This document shows positions 54,616 through 63,446 of a DNA stretch of 64,000 nt, one piece after another. The notes below the pieces were generated by a model. It was not told where the DNA came from. It saw nothing but the letters and a program-made list of their open reading frames with translations, and ran no database searches. Origin of the DNA: Alphaproteobacteria bacterium (GTDB lineage: Bacteria; Pseudomonadota; Alphaproteobacteria; Caulobacterales; Caulobacteraceae); assembly GCA_018821435.1 (NCBI GenBank), contig JAHJME010000009.1:186001-250000 (forward strand), in the 5' to 3' direction. The first letter of the stretch is position 1. Each line of letters opens with the position of its first letter. Both the position numbers and the translations under genes were made by a program.

Positions 54616-55044
54616 GTGGCGGATAGCTCGGGCGAAATCAGCAGGACGCTCAAGGTCCTGCACGTCGATGACGACCCGATGAACCTGCGCGTCGTGCAGG
54701 AGATCCTGGGCGCCTTCGGCCACCAGGCGGTGATGGCCTGCTCCGGCAAGGAGGCGCTGGAGCGCCTTGCGTGCGAAGCCTTCGACATCATGCTGCTGGA
54801 CATCCACATGCCCGGCATGACCGGCATCGAAGTCATCGAGCGCCTGCGCGCCTCGACGGGGCCGGAACGCAGCGTGCCGGTCATCGCCCTGACCGCCGAC
54901 GTCTATTCGCGCCGCCCGGCCGAGTATGTTGCGCTGGGCTTCAACGATTTCGTCTCGAAGCCGATCCTGGTCTCGGGCCTGATGGCCACCATCCGGCGCT
55001 GCACGGCCACGGCGATGCCCGCCGCGCTCAGCCGCACGGGCTAA
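54616..55044 (+). CDS. Single-domain response regulator
   Basis: 142 residues from a GTG with ACGGAGG eight nt upstream. It is a receiver domain only: acidic pocket Asp18-Asp19-Asp20 (LHVDDDPMN), phosphoacceptor Asp62 (MLLDIHMPG), Thr in 'VIALTAD' and Lys in 'NDFVSKPI'. No output domain, so it acts by protein-protein contact or as a phosphate carrier. It is encoded downstream of an HWE kinase, its likely partner. Overlaps the convergent dctA gene by 4 nt. Confidence 0.92.
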   Translation: MADSSGEISRTLKVLHVDDDPMNLRVVQEILGAFGHQAVMACSGKEALERLACEAFDIMLLDIHMPGMTGIEVIERLRASTGPERSVPVIALTADVYSRRPAEYVALGFNDFVSKPILVSGLMATIRRCTATAMPAALSRTG

Positions 55045-56387
55045 TCCGCGTCAGCTTCCGCGGGCGCGGCCGCCACGGCGGTCGGCGAACCGTTCAGCGC
55101 CGCCTCAAGCTTCGCGCGGTCGAGCTGACCTTCCCAGCGCGAGACCACCAGCGTCGCCACCGCATTGCCGACGAAGTTGGTCAGCGCCCGGCATTCGCTC
55201 ATGAACCGGTCGACGCCCAGGATCAGCGCCATGCCGGCCACCGGCAGGCTGGGCACCACCTGCAACGTCGCCGCCAGGGTGATGAAGCCCGCCCCGGTCA
55301 CGCCCGCCGCGCCCTTCGAACTCAGCATCGCCACGCCCAGCAGCAGCAGCTGTTCCTCCAGCGACAGGTGGATGTTCAGCGCCTGGGCGATGAACAGCGC
55401 CGCCAGCGTCATGTAGATGTTGGTGCCGTCCAGATTGAACGAATAGCCGGTGGGCACCACCAGCCCGACGACCGACTTGGCCGCCCCCGCCCGCTCCATC
55501 TTCTCCAGCAGCGATGGCAGCGCCGCTTCCGACGAACTGGTCCCCAGCACCAGCAGCAGTTCTTCCTTGAGGTAGCGGATCAGCTTCAGGATCGAGAAGC
55601 CGTTCATCGCCCCCACGGCGCCCAGCACCACCAGCACGAACAGGATCGAGGTCGCGTAGAACGTCGCCACCAGGGCCGCCAGGTTGGCGATGCTGGCGAT
55701 CCCGTACTTGCCGACGGTGAAGGCGAACGCTCCGAACGCCCCGATCGGCGCGGCGCGCATGAAGATCGCCACCAGCCGGAAGAACGCCTCGGCCGCCGAC
55801 TCCAGCAGGGTCAGCACCGGCTGGCCCCGATCCCCGATCATCGCCAGCGCCAGGCCGAACGGGATCGAGAAGAACAGCACCTGCAGGATGTTGCCCTCGG
55901 TGAAGGCGCTGACCACGGTCGTCGGGATCACCTCCATCAGGAAGCCGACGATGGTCATGTCGTGCGACTTGGCCGCGTAGCCCTTCACCGCCTCGGCATC
56001 CAGCGACGCGGGATCGATGTTCATGCCCGCGCCCGGCTGGACGACGTTGGCCACGATCAGGCCCACCAACAGGGCGAAGCTGGACACCGTGAAGAAGTAG
56101 GCGAAGGCCTTCAGCGCCACGCCGCCTACCTTGCCCAGGTCGCGCATGCCGGCGATGCCGGTGACCACGGTCAGGAAGATCACCGGGGCGATGATCATCT
56201 TCACCAGCTTGATGAAGGCGTCGCCCAGCGGCTTCAGCGCCTCGCCGGTGGCGGGCCAGAAGTGGCCGATGGCGGCGCCCAGCGCGATTGCGACCAGAAC
56301 CTGGAGGTACAACTGCGTCCAGAGCGGCCGCTTGGTGAGCGGAGCTTCCGCCGTCCTGATGCCCGCCACGCGACTCCCCTCGTCCAA
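55041..56387 (-). CDS. dctA: C4-dicarboxylate transporter DctA
   Basis: 448 residues, DAACS family. Imports succinate, fumarate and malate with Na+/H+. Family motifs: '[20 protein letters not shown]', hairpin HP1 '[18 protein letters not shown]', TM7 '[20 protein letters not shown]' (NxDGT), HP2 '[19 protein letters not shown]' and '[20 protein letters not shown]'. Cytoplasmic N- and C-termini extended with Ala-rich tail. No DctBD two-component genes adjacent. Full length. Confidence 0.95.
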   Translation of the reverse strand: MDEGSRVAGIRTAEAPLTKRPLWTQLYLQVLVAIALGAAIGHFWPATGEALKPLGDAFIKLVKMIIAPVIFLTVVTGIAGMRDLGKVGGVALKAFAYFFTVSSFALLVGLIVANVVQPGAGMNIDPASLDAEAVKGYAAKSHDMTIVGFLMEVIPTTVVSAFTEGNILQVLFFSIPFGLALAMIGDRGQPVLTLLESAAEAFFRLVAIFMRAAPIGAFGAFAFTVGKYGIASIANLAALVATFYATSILFVLVVLGAVGAMNGFSILKLIRYLKEELLLVLGTSSSEAALPSLLEKMERAGAAKSVVGLVVPTGYSFNLDGTNIYMTLAALFIAQALNIHLSLEEQLLLLGVAMLSSKGAAGVTGAGFITLAATLQVVPSLPVAGMALILGVDRFMSECRALTNFVGNAVATLVVSRWEGQLDRAKLEAALNGSPTAVAAAPAEADAD

Positions 56388-56520
56388 ACCGCTGTAATCC
56401 TAGCGGGCGGCGCGCTCAGAAACATCCCCGCAAAACGGGTGGGCGAAAGTTCGAAAACAGGGGATGCTGGTTCCCGAAGAGTCCGGACAGACGGACCATG
56501 TGGGCCTTGGGAGGATGACG

Positions 56521-57774
56521 ATGATTTCGCTGGATCGGCGCGGCCTGTTGCTGGGCGGCGCGGGCTTGATGACCTTCGCGGCCCTGCCCGCCCTCGCCAG
56601 GATCGCCGTGCAGGCGCCGGCCTCGGCCGGCTTCACCGCCGCCGGCGTCGCCGACCTCAACGCCCAGATGCACGCGCTGGTCGACCAGCAGAAGCTGGCC
56701 GGCGTGGTCACCCTGTTGGCCCGCAAGGGCAAGATCGTGAACCTGGACGCCTACGGCAAGCAGGACGCCTCGGGCGCCGCGCCGATGGCCATCGACTCCA
56801 TCTTCCGCATCGCCTCGATGACCAAGCCGGTCACCGGCGTGGCGATGATGCAGCTCTGGGAACAGGGCAAATGGAAGCTCGACGACCCGGTGTCGAAGCA
56901 CATCCCCGAGTTCGCCGGGCTGAAGGTCAAGACCGCCGGCGGCCTGGTCGATCAGGCCAAGCCGATGACCATGGCCCAGCTGATGAGCCACACGGCCGGC
57001 TTCGGAACCAGCGGCGTCTATGACGCGGCGCAGATCAACCTGCGGGAAACCGACCTGCAGGGGATGGTCGACAAGCTCAGCAAACTGCCGCTGGAAAGCC
57101 AGCCGGGAACGGACTGGGCCTATGGCCCCTGCGTCGACCTGCAAGGCTATGTGGTCCAGAAGCTCTCGGGCAAGTCGCTGGATCGCTACTTCCAGGACCA
57201 CATCCTCACGCCGCTGAAGATGCCCGACACCCAGTTCTGGGTCGACCCGGCGAAGACCGCGCGCGTGGTCCGCATCCACACCTACGACCCGGCCGGCAAG
57301 ATCGTGGCCACCGACAGCCGCCTGGTCACCAGCCCGCCCCGCTTCCTGGCGGGCGGCGGCGGCCTCTATTCCACCGCCCCCGACTACTACCGCTTCTGCC
57401 AGGCCCTGCTTCAGGGCGGCGAGCTGGAGGGTGCGCGGATCCTCAAGCCCGACACCGTCAAGCTGATGCGCAAGAGCGTCCTGGAGCCCGGCGTCGGCGT
57501 CGACCTCTATGGCCCGGTGCAGAAGGGCCTGGGCTTCGGCATGGACTTCGCCACCCACGACCGTCCGGCGGAAAGCGGCCTGCCGCAGGGCCAGGACAGC
57601 TACTGGTGGGGCGGCGCGTTCGGCACCTGGTTCTGGATCGATCCGACCAACGACGTCGTCTTCGTGGGCATGATCCAGAACGTGCGCGGCTCGGTTCCCG
57701 GCGCCGGCACGCCCGACGTCCGCGCGATCTCGCCCAAGGCGGTCTACGCCGCCCTGACCGACAAGAAGGCCTGA
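56521..57774 (+). CDS. Exported serine hydrolase (class C beta-lactamase-like)
   Basis: 417 residues with a Tat-like signal (DRRGLLLGGAGLMTFAALPA). Ser-x-x-Lys motif with Ser99 and Lys102 ('RIASMTKPVTG'), second motif Tyr in 'DWAYGPCVDLQG', and C-terminal 'YWWGGAFGTWFWID' corresponding to the KTG-equivalent (HxG-like) region. Such enzymes are esterases, D-aminopeptidases or EstB-like; true beta-lactamase activity is not implied. The start 56521 is chosen because GGGAGG is 6 nt upstream; ATG 56515 is too close. Followed by the paralogue gene with only 2 nt between. Confidence 0.9.
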   Translation: MISLDRRGLLLGGAGLMTFAALPALARIAVQAPASAGFTAAGVADLNAQMHALVDQQKLAGVVTLLARKGKIVNLDAYGKQDASGAAPMAIDSIFRIASMTKPVTGVAMMQLWEQGKWKLDDPVSKHIPEFAGLKVKTAGGLVDQAKPMTMAQLMSHTAGFGTSGVYDAAQINLRETDLQGMVDKLSKLPLESQPGTDWAYGPCVDLQGYVVQKLSGKSLDRYFQDHILTPLKMPDTQFWVDPAKTARVVRIHTYDPAGKIVATDSRLVTSPPRFLAGGGGLYSTAPDYYRFCQALLQGGELEGARILKPDTVKLMRKSVLEPGVGVDLYGPVQKGLGFGMDFATHDRPAESGLPQGQDSYWWGGAFGTWFWIDPTNDVVFVGMIQNVRGSVPGAGTPDVRAISPKAVYAALTDKKA

Positions 57775-57776
57775 GC

Positions 57777-58793
57777 ATGCGCCGCGTCCTGCTGGGCCTG
57801 ACCCTCGCCCTCCTCGCCACCGCCGCGTCGGCCCAGGCGGCCTACAAGGCGCCGCGCAACGCCTTCGGCCAGCCCGACTTCGAAGGGGTGTGGACCAACG
57901 CCTCGCTGACCAGCCTGGAGCGCCCCGCCAACTTCAAGTCGCTGACGATCACCGAGGCTCAGGCCAAGGCGGCCGAGCAGATGCGCGCCAAGATGATGAC
58001 CGCGTCGAACGCCCCGACCGATCCGAACGCGCCGGCCCCGCCGGCCGCCAACGACCCGGGCGGCTACAACACCGCCTGGATCGATCCCGGCACATCCTAC
58101 GGCCGCATCGCGGGCCAGGTGCGCACCTCGTGGCTGGTCGAGCCGGCGGACGGCAAGCTGCCGTGGAGCCCGGCGGGCCGGAAGCTGTTCGACGCCACGT
58201 TGAAGAGCGCCCGGATGAATTTCGACGGTCCCGAGGGCCGGCCCCTTGGCGAGCGCTGCATGCTGGGCTTCGGCTCCACCGCCGGGCCGCCGATGATGAA
58301 TGTGCTCTACAACAACAATTACCAGATCCAGCAGGCCAAGGATCACGTGGTCATCGTGGTGGAGATGAACCACGACGCGCGGATCATCCGCCTGGGCGAC
58401 CGCAAGCATCAGCCCGCGCACATGCGGCCCTGGATGGGCGACAGCGTCGGCTGGTGGGAGGGCGACACGCTGGTGGTCGAGACCACCAACTTCAATCCGG
58501 CCGAGTCGCTGCGCCCCTACTTCGGCGCCAGCCTGTTCCTGTCGCCGGACGCCAAGGTGGTCGAGCGCTTCACCCGCGTGGCCGACAAGCAGATCCTCTA
58601 CGAATTCCAGGTCACCGACCCGACGGTCTTCACCCAGACTTGGCGCGCGGAGATGGCGATGAACGCCACCCAGGGGCCGATGTACGAATACGCCTGCCAC
58701 GAAGGGAACTACGCCCTGCCCGGCATCCTGGCCGGCGCCCGCAAGGCCGAGAGCGAGGGCAAGGCGCCCGAGGTCATCGACCTGACCGAGTAG
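57777..58793 (+). CDS. Exported protein of unknown function (paralogue of 46434-47528)
   Basis: 338 residues with a signal peptide (about 1-20, ASAQA). The conserved blocks listed for 46434-47528 are present, ending 'YEYACHEGNYALPGILAGAR'. It lacks the Cys-containing 'YECGRG' insertion and instead has an Ala/Pro-rich linker. Two nt behind the serine hydrolase gene, thus co-transcribed and possibly acting on the same substrate. No family name known to me. Confidence 0.82.
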   Translation: MRRVLLGLTLALLATAASAQAAYKAPRNAFGQPDFEGVWTNASLTSLERPANFKSLTITEAQAKAAEQMRAKMMTASNAPTDPNAPAPPAANDPGGYNTAWIDPGTSYGRIAGQVRTSWLVEPADGKLPWSPAGRKLFDATLKSARMNFDGPEGRPLGERCMLGFGSTAGPPMMNVLYNNNYQIQQAKDHVVIVVEMNHDARIIRLGDRKHQPAHMRPWMGDSVGWWEGDTLVVETTNFNPAESLRPYFGASLFLSPDAKVVERFTRVADKQILYEFQVTDPTVFTQTWRAEMAMNATQGPMYEYACHEGNYALPGILAGARKAESEGKAPEVIDLTE

Positions 58794-58796
58794 GGC

Positions 58797-59378
58797 TCAG
58801 AACCAGTCCAGATCGAACAGCTTGCCGCCGACGATGAGGCCCTTCAGGCGGGCCTTGCCGTCGCGGCCGATCGAGACCACGGCCTTGGCCGTCGCCGCGC
58901 CGTCGCGGGTCGCCAGCAGCACCTTCTCGATCGCCTCGGCCTGCGCCTGGTCGGTATGCATGCGCTCCGGACCCAGGTTCAGGATCACCCAGGTGGTGTC
59001 CGGCGCCTGACGCGCCAGACAGTCGATGTCGCCGCGCACGACGATGGCACCCAGCTTCCGCGCCGCCTCGCGGCTGAGCGCCGCGCCGGCCGCCACATGG
59101 TGGTCGCCCGCGGGCGTCAGCGCCACCCAGGCGTCGGGCCGCCGGGAGTAACCGCCATGCCCCGGCGGGCACGGCGTGCCGGTCGGGAACTCCGAGCGGA
59201 ACTGGAACCGGACATAGTGGCCGGTCAGCAACTCGCGCGGGTCGTAGCCGGTGATCGCCAGCACCACCTGCTGGCCTTCCTGCCGCGCTAGGCCCTCGCG
59301 CACCACCACGCCGATCAGCGCCAGGGTCAGCACGACGGCGGCGGCGACGATCCGGATCGGAAGGGACGGAAGCTTCAT
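58797..59378 (-). CDS. GDYXXLXY-domain membrane protein
   Basis: 193 residues with one N-terminal helix (AAAVVLTLALIGVVV). The domain-defining segment 'DPRELLTGHYVRFQFR' corresponds to DPRDLLxGDYxxLxY, with His for Asp and Phe for the final Tyr; a second lobe 'CLARQAPDTTWVILNLG' follows. Such proteins are always found with DUF2157/DUF4401 partners, as here. Overlaps the DUF2157 gene by 4 nt. Function unknown. Confidence 0.85.
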   Translation of the reverse strand: MKLPSLPIRIVAAAVVLTLALIGVVVREGLARQEGQQVVLAITGYDPRELLTGHYVRFQFRSEFPTGTPCPPGHGGYSRRPDAWVALTPAGDHHVAAGAALSREAARKLGAIVVRGDIDCLARQAPDTTWVILNLGPERMHTDQAQAEAIEKVLLATRDGAATAKAVVSIGRDGKARLKGLIVGGKLFDLDWF

Positions 59379-60442
59379 GCCGCGTTCTTCCGCCCGCGCA
59401 TCGCCCAGGCCACGGCCAGCGCAACCAGAGCCGCCCCGCCGAAGACCGCCGCCGAGGTCATCAGCCCGACGCCCAGGTTGAACAACAGGGTCGCGCCGGC
59501 CGCGAACAGGCCGATTACCCCCGCCGCCGTCACCGGCGCGTGCCGGTCATGGCGACCCAGGGCGACCGCGCCGGCCGCCAGCGCCAGCCAGGCGATGGAA
59601 TGGCCGACGCCCCTCAGGTTGTCGTCGAACCCGGACAGTCCGAAGCATCCCAGGGCGCCCCAGACGAACCAGCCGTACAGTACCACGGCCGGCCCCTCGA
59701 ACCGATCGCGCAGGAACCGTGCGCCCGCCGCGCCCGCCGCCAAAACGGCCGCGGCGCTCAGGAACACGGTCTCCGGCCGGCTCCTCAAACTGTCGTCGAA
59801 GGTCAGCACGGCCAGGATCGCGGCGATCCCCGCCACATGCGCCAGCGCCTGCGATCGCCAGAAAAGCGCGGTGACAACGCCCATCGGCGCGGCGACCACA
59901 AGCCAGCCCGGCCAGGCCTCCGGGACGCCGCCAAAGCTAGACCGACCCGTGAAATCTCCAAACGCGATCATCGCCAGGCCCACCGCCGCCGCCCACGGCG
60001 AGCGGCCCGCCAGCGCCAGCAATCCCGCCGCCAGCCCCGCCGCGCGCAACGCCGCCTGAGGATCGCCGGCGATGTCGAAGATCTGGCCGGTGAGCCCGAT
60101 GGCCGCCGCGAAGACCAGCGCCGCCACGCTCAGCAGCACATGGCCCGTCACCGTGCGGCCGGCGCCGCTGGCCCACGCCGCGCCGCCGGCCGAAGCCAGG
60201 AAGGCCGTCAACACCAGGGCGAAACGGGCGATCCTGGGGATGTCCGACCAGTTCGCCGCGACGAAGGCGATCATCGCCACGCCGGCCAGCAGACCGCCGA
60301 TGATGGCCAGGGCGGTGGAGGCGTCCAGCCGCCGCGCCTCGCCCACCGAATCCAGAATCGCGGCGCGGCTGTCGGCCGACACCAGGCCACGGCCGATCCA
60401 GTCGTCCAGGTCTCGTTCCAGCCGTCGCCGGTAGCTCGCCAT
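59375..60442 (-). CDS. DUF2157 multi-spanning membrane protein
   Basis: 355 residues. N-terminal soluble DUF2157 segment about 1-50 ('YRRRLERDLDDWIGRGLVSA' then 'ILDSVGEAR'), then ten or so hydrophobic helices ('ALAIIGGLLAGVAMIAFVA', 'FALVLTAFLASAGGAAWA', and others) as in the DUF2157/DUF4401 family. ATG 60442 with GGAGGGG directly upstream. Partner of the GDYXXLXY protein; proposed envelope or membrane homeostasis role only by co-occurrence. Confidence 0.85.
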   Translation of the reverse strand: MASYRRRLERDLDDWIGRGLVSADSRAAILDSVGEARRLDASTALAIIGGLLAGVAMIAFVAANWSDIPRIARFALVLTAFLASAGGAAWASGAGRTVTGHVLLSVAALVFAAAIGLTGQIFDIAGDPQAALRAAGLAAGLLALAGRSPWAAAVGLAMIAFGDFTGRSSFGGVPEAWPGWLVVAAPMGVVTALFWRSQALAHVAGIAAILAVLTFDDSLRSRPETVFLSAAAVLAAGAAGARFLRDRFEGPAVVLYGWFVWGALGCFGLSGFDDNLRGVGHSIAWLALAAGAVALGRHDRHAPVTAAGVIGLFAAGATLLFNLGVGLMTSAAVFGGAALVALAVAWAMRGRKNAA

Positions 60443-60685
60443 CGCCCCTCCGCAGCGTGGAGGGTGGCCGACGCGGCCGTTCGGCACAACGCCCTTGCGC
60501 ACGACCCAGGTCTCCAGACCGATCGTCGCGCCGCGTTCTCCCGACCGTTGTTTCAGAAACGCACTGTGTTTGAAAAGTGGCGGTATACGTAACCAGCCTT
60601 ATTGACGTGACGTCCGCCATGCCGGACATTCGAATCCAAGCGCCGGCAAAGGCGCTGTCAAAATGGGCTTGGGGGAATCGTCTAG

Positions 60686-63280
60686 ATGCTATCCAGAAAG
60701 AGCATTCTGCTGTCTTGCGCGTGCGCGATGACGGCGGTGTCGGCCATGGCCGTCTCGAGCGCGGCCTACGCGCAATCCAATGAAATCGAAGAACTGGTGG
60801 TCACCGCCGAAAAGCGCGAACAGTCCCTGCAGGACGTTCCCGTCGCCGTGTCGGCCTTCACCGACGAGCGCCGCGACCTGGTCGGCATCAACTCGGTCCA
60901 GGACCTGACCAACTTCACGCCGGGTCTGGCCTATTCCACCAACAACGACCGCATCGCGCTGCGCGGCATCGGCCGCTTCACCAACAACCGCTCCTCCGAG
61001 GGCGGCGTCGCGATGTACAGCGACGGCTTCTACACCTCCTCGGTGACGGCCTTCGCCCAGTCGACGCTGTTCATCGAGCGGACGGAAGCGCTGCGCGGTC
61101 CGCAGGGCACGCTCTACGGCCGGAACGCCATCGGCGGCGCGCTCAACATCACCTCGAAGCGTCCGACCGAGGACCTCTACGCGGAGGTCCGCGCCGGCTA
61201 CGGCAACTACGACGCCAAGTTCGGTGAAGGCGCCATCTCCGGCCCGCTCTTCGGCACGGTGCGCGGGCGCCTGGCCGGCTCGTACAACCACACCGGCAAG
61301 GGGATCTACGAGAACCTCAACCCGAACGGCAAGGACGAAGGCGGCCGCGGCGCCCAGTGGACCATCGAAGGTCAGCTCGAAGGCAGCCTCGCGGACGAGA
61401 AGCTGGAGTGGTGGGCCAAGGCCTCCACGACGGAATGGCACACCCTGGGCCGTGGCCCCGGCGGCCGCACGACCGCCACCTATGGGCTTCGCGACACCAT
61501 CAACTCGCTGCAGGCGGCGCTGACGCCGAACGCGGCCAATCGCGGCGTGACCAACCCGCTGCTGCCGGGCAACACGTGCCAGCTCTGCTTCGACACCGAT
61601 GACGGCAACTACATCAACCTCGAGAGCAACACCTACACGCTGAACGCCACGCTCCACCTCGACAAGGTCGACGTGAAGTACATCGGCGGCATGACGTACT
61701 ACGACTACCGCCTGCAGACGGACCTGGACGGCACCTCGCGCCAGGCGCCGTTCCTGCTGCCGATCCCGGCGCGCGCCGCCAACACGGCGCTGATCCCCGG
61801 CCAGACCACCAACGCGCTCTATTTCCCCCGCCAGCACAACCAGTACGAGGAAGAGGTCTGGTGGTTCTCGAACGAGCTGAACTTCACCTCCACGGGTGAC
61901 GGTCCGTTCCAGTGGCTGATCGGCCTGTATCAATTCCGCGAAGGGTCGAACTACACCCTCTCCGATGCGCGCTTCCCCGACGACGCGCGCTTCGAGCGCC
62001 CGACGACGCAGACCGGCGTGGCCGTCGCGCCGAACCTGGACCGCCGCTACGCCTACGGCTCGTCGGAGAACGTCAGCGAGTCCTACGGCACCTTCGGCCA
62101 GTTCGACTGGCAGGCGACCGACCAGCTGAAGTTCACCGCCGGCATCCGCTACACCTACGACCGCAAGCGCTCGTTCGAGAGCGCCCGGCTGTTCTGCCTC
62201 TATACCGCCAGCTGCCCGATCAGCACGCTGACCGGCCGTCCGGTGGACATCACCGACGCCGCGGCGCCGGGTGTCAGCACCGACCCCTCGATCTATCTCG
62301 CCGCCTACACCGACCCCACCACCGGGTTCCGGCATCGTGGCCTGAAGAACAGCTGGAGCGCCGTCACCGGCACCCTGGGCGTCGACTGGAAGCCGGACGC
62401 CGACACGCTGGCCTATGCCAAGTACACCCGCGGCTACAAGGCGGGCGGCTTCAACTCCGGCACCACGACCCTCACGCCCAATGTGACGACGGGCAAGGAA
62501 ACCATCGACGCCTACGAGGTCGGCCTGAAGAAGACCCTCGGGGGCCGCCTGCAGGTCAACGGCTCGGCGTTCTACTACGACTACCAGGACATCCAGGTGC
62601 CGATCTCCGGCCTGGACCCGGTCACCAGCCTTAGCGTCACGCGCTTCTTCAACATGCCCAAGGCCCGCATCCTCGGCCTCGAGCTGGAGTCGATCTGGCA
62701 GCCCATCGAGAACCTGCAGATCCTGGCGAACTACTCCTATCTGAACGCCGAACTGCGCAAGGCCTGCTGCTTCCAGGACCCCGATGACCCGCGCGGCCAG
62801 CTGCCGGGCGTCGTTCTGTCGGGCAACACCGCGGCGGCCCTCTCGCCGACCACCGCGACCGGCGCGCTCAACACCACGGCGCTGAACCAGGACCTCAAGG
62901 GCAACCCCCTGCCCTCGTCCACGCCGCACCGCGTGACCATCAACACCAACTACACGTGGGAATTCGAACCCGGCAACGTGACGCTCTCGGCGACCTACGT
63001 CTGGCGGGCGGCGACCTACTATTCGATCTTCACCGACTACTTCAACAAGGCCAAGTCGTTCGGCCAGACCGACCTGCGCGTCCTGTTCAACGACAAGGAC
63101 GATAAGTGGACGGCGATCGGCTACGTGAAGAACGCCTTCGACACCCGCGGTTCGGCCGGCACCAACGGCACCCGGATCCCCAGCTTCCTGCCGGGGCAAC
63201 CGAACTACGGCTTCGTCAACCAGACCTATTCCTACGTCCCGCCCCGCACCTACGGCGTGGAACTGCAATACCGCTTCTAG
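60686..63280 (+). CDS. TonB-dependent outer-membrane receptor
   Basis: 864 residues. Signal peptide about 1-29 (SSAAYAQ), TonB box-like 'IEELVVTAEKREQSLQD', plug with 'LTNFTPGLAYSTNND', 'IALRGIGRF' and 'VERTEALRGPQGTLYGRNAI', and a long barrel ending YGVELQYRF. This subtype ('VTAEKREQSLQDVPVAV') is the large sphingomonad/caulobacterial group linked to aromatic, terpenoid or steroid substrate uptake. The 243-nt upstream region shows no clear promoter to me; a GTCCG-N6-CGGAC hairpin lies at 60612-60627. Ends at a strong terminator. Confidence 0.95.
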   Translation: MLSRKSILLSCACAMTAVSAMAVSSAAYAQSNEIEELVVTAEKREQSLQDVPVAVSAFTDERRDLVGINSVQDLTNFTPGLAYSTNNDRIALRGIGRFTNNRSSEGGVAMYSDGFYTSSVTAFAQSTLFIERTEALRGPQGTLYGRNAIGGALNITSKRPTEDLYAEVRAGYGNYDAKFGEGAISGPLFGTVRGRLAGSYNHTGKGIYENLNPNGKDEGGRGAQWTIEGQLEGSLADEKLEWWAKASTTEWHTLGRGPGGRTTATYGLRDTINSLQAALTPNAANRGVTNPLLPGNTCQLCFDTDDGNYINLESNTYTLNATLHLDKVDVKYIGGMTYYDYRLQTDLDGTSRQAPFLLPIPARAANTALIPGQTTNALYFPRQHNQYEEEVWWFSNELNFTSTGDGPFQWLIGLYQFREGSNYTLSDARFPDDARFERPTTQTGVAVAPNLDRRYAYGSSENVSESYGTFGQFDWQATDQLKFTAGIRYTYDRKRSFESARLFCLYTASCPISTLTGRPVDITDAAAPGVSTDPSIYLAAYTDPTTGFRHRGLKNSWSAVTGTLGVDWKPDADTLAYAKYTRGYKAGGFNSGTTTLTPNVTTGKETIDAYEVGLKKTLGGRLQVNGSAFYYDYQDIQVPISGLDPVTSLSVTRFFNMPKARILGLELESIWQPIENLQILANYSYLNAELRKACCFQDPDDPRGQLPGVVLSGNTAAALSPTTATGALNTTALNQDLKGNPLPSSTPHRVTINTNYTWEFEPGNVTLSATYVWRAATYYSIFTDYFNKAKSFGQTDLRVLFNDKDDKWTAIGYVKNAFDTRGSAGTNGTRIPSFLPGQPNYGFVNQTYSYVPPRTYGVELQYRF

Positions 63281-63305
63281 TCGACCTTCGGGCTCGACCT
63301 GCAGG

Positions 63306-63333
63306 CGCCCCGGCCGAAAGGCCGGGGCGTTTT
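63306..63333 (+). terminator. Intrinsic terminator after TonB-dependent receptor
   Basis: 10-bp perfect stem CGCCCCGGCC / GGCCGGGGCG with GAAA tetraloop, followed by TTTT. 25 nt after the stop codon. Confidence 0.92.
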
Positions 63334-63446
63334 GCGTTACGGCCTCCGGTGACACGGGCTGAAACCTTCACGTAACAAGTCTGCAACATGTCCGCCTCGC
63401 GGCGTTCCTACGCCGGCTGCATCGCACGCAGCACAAAGGGACGCGC

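Noticed and set aside
60689..63355. An 888-codon minus-strand frame opposite the TonB-dependent receptor
   Set aside because: Shadow of the receptor; Val/Gly/Arg-rich composition with no recognisable domain.
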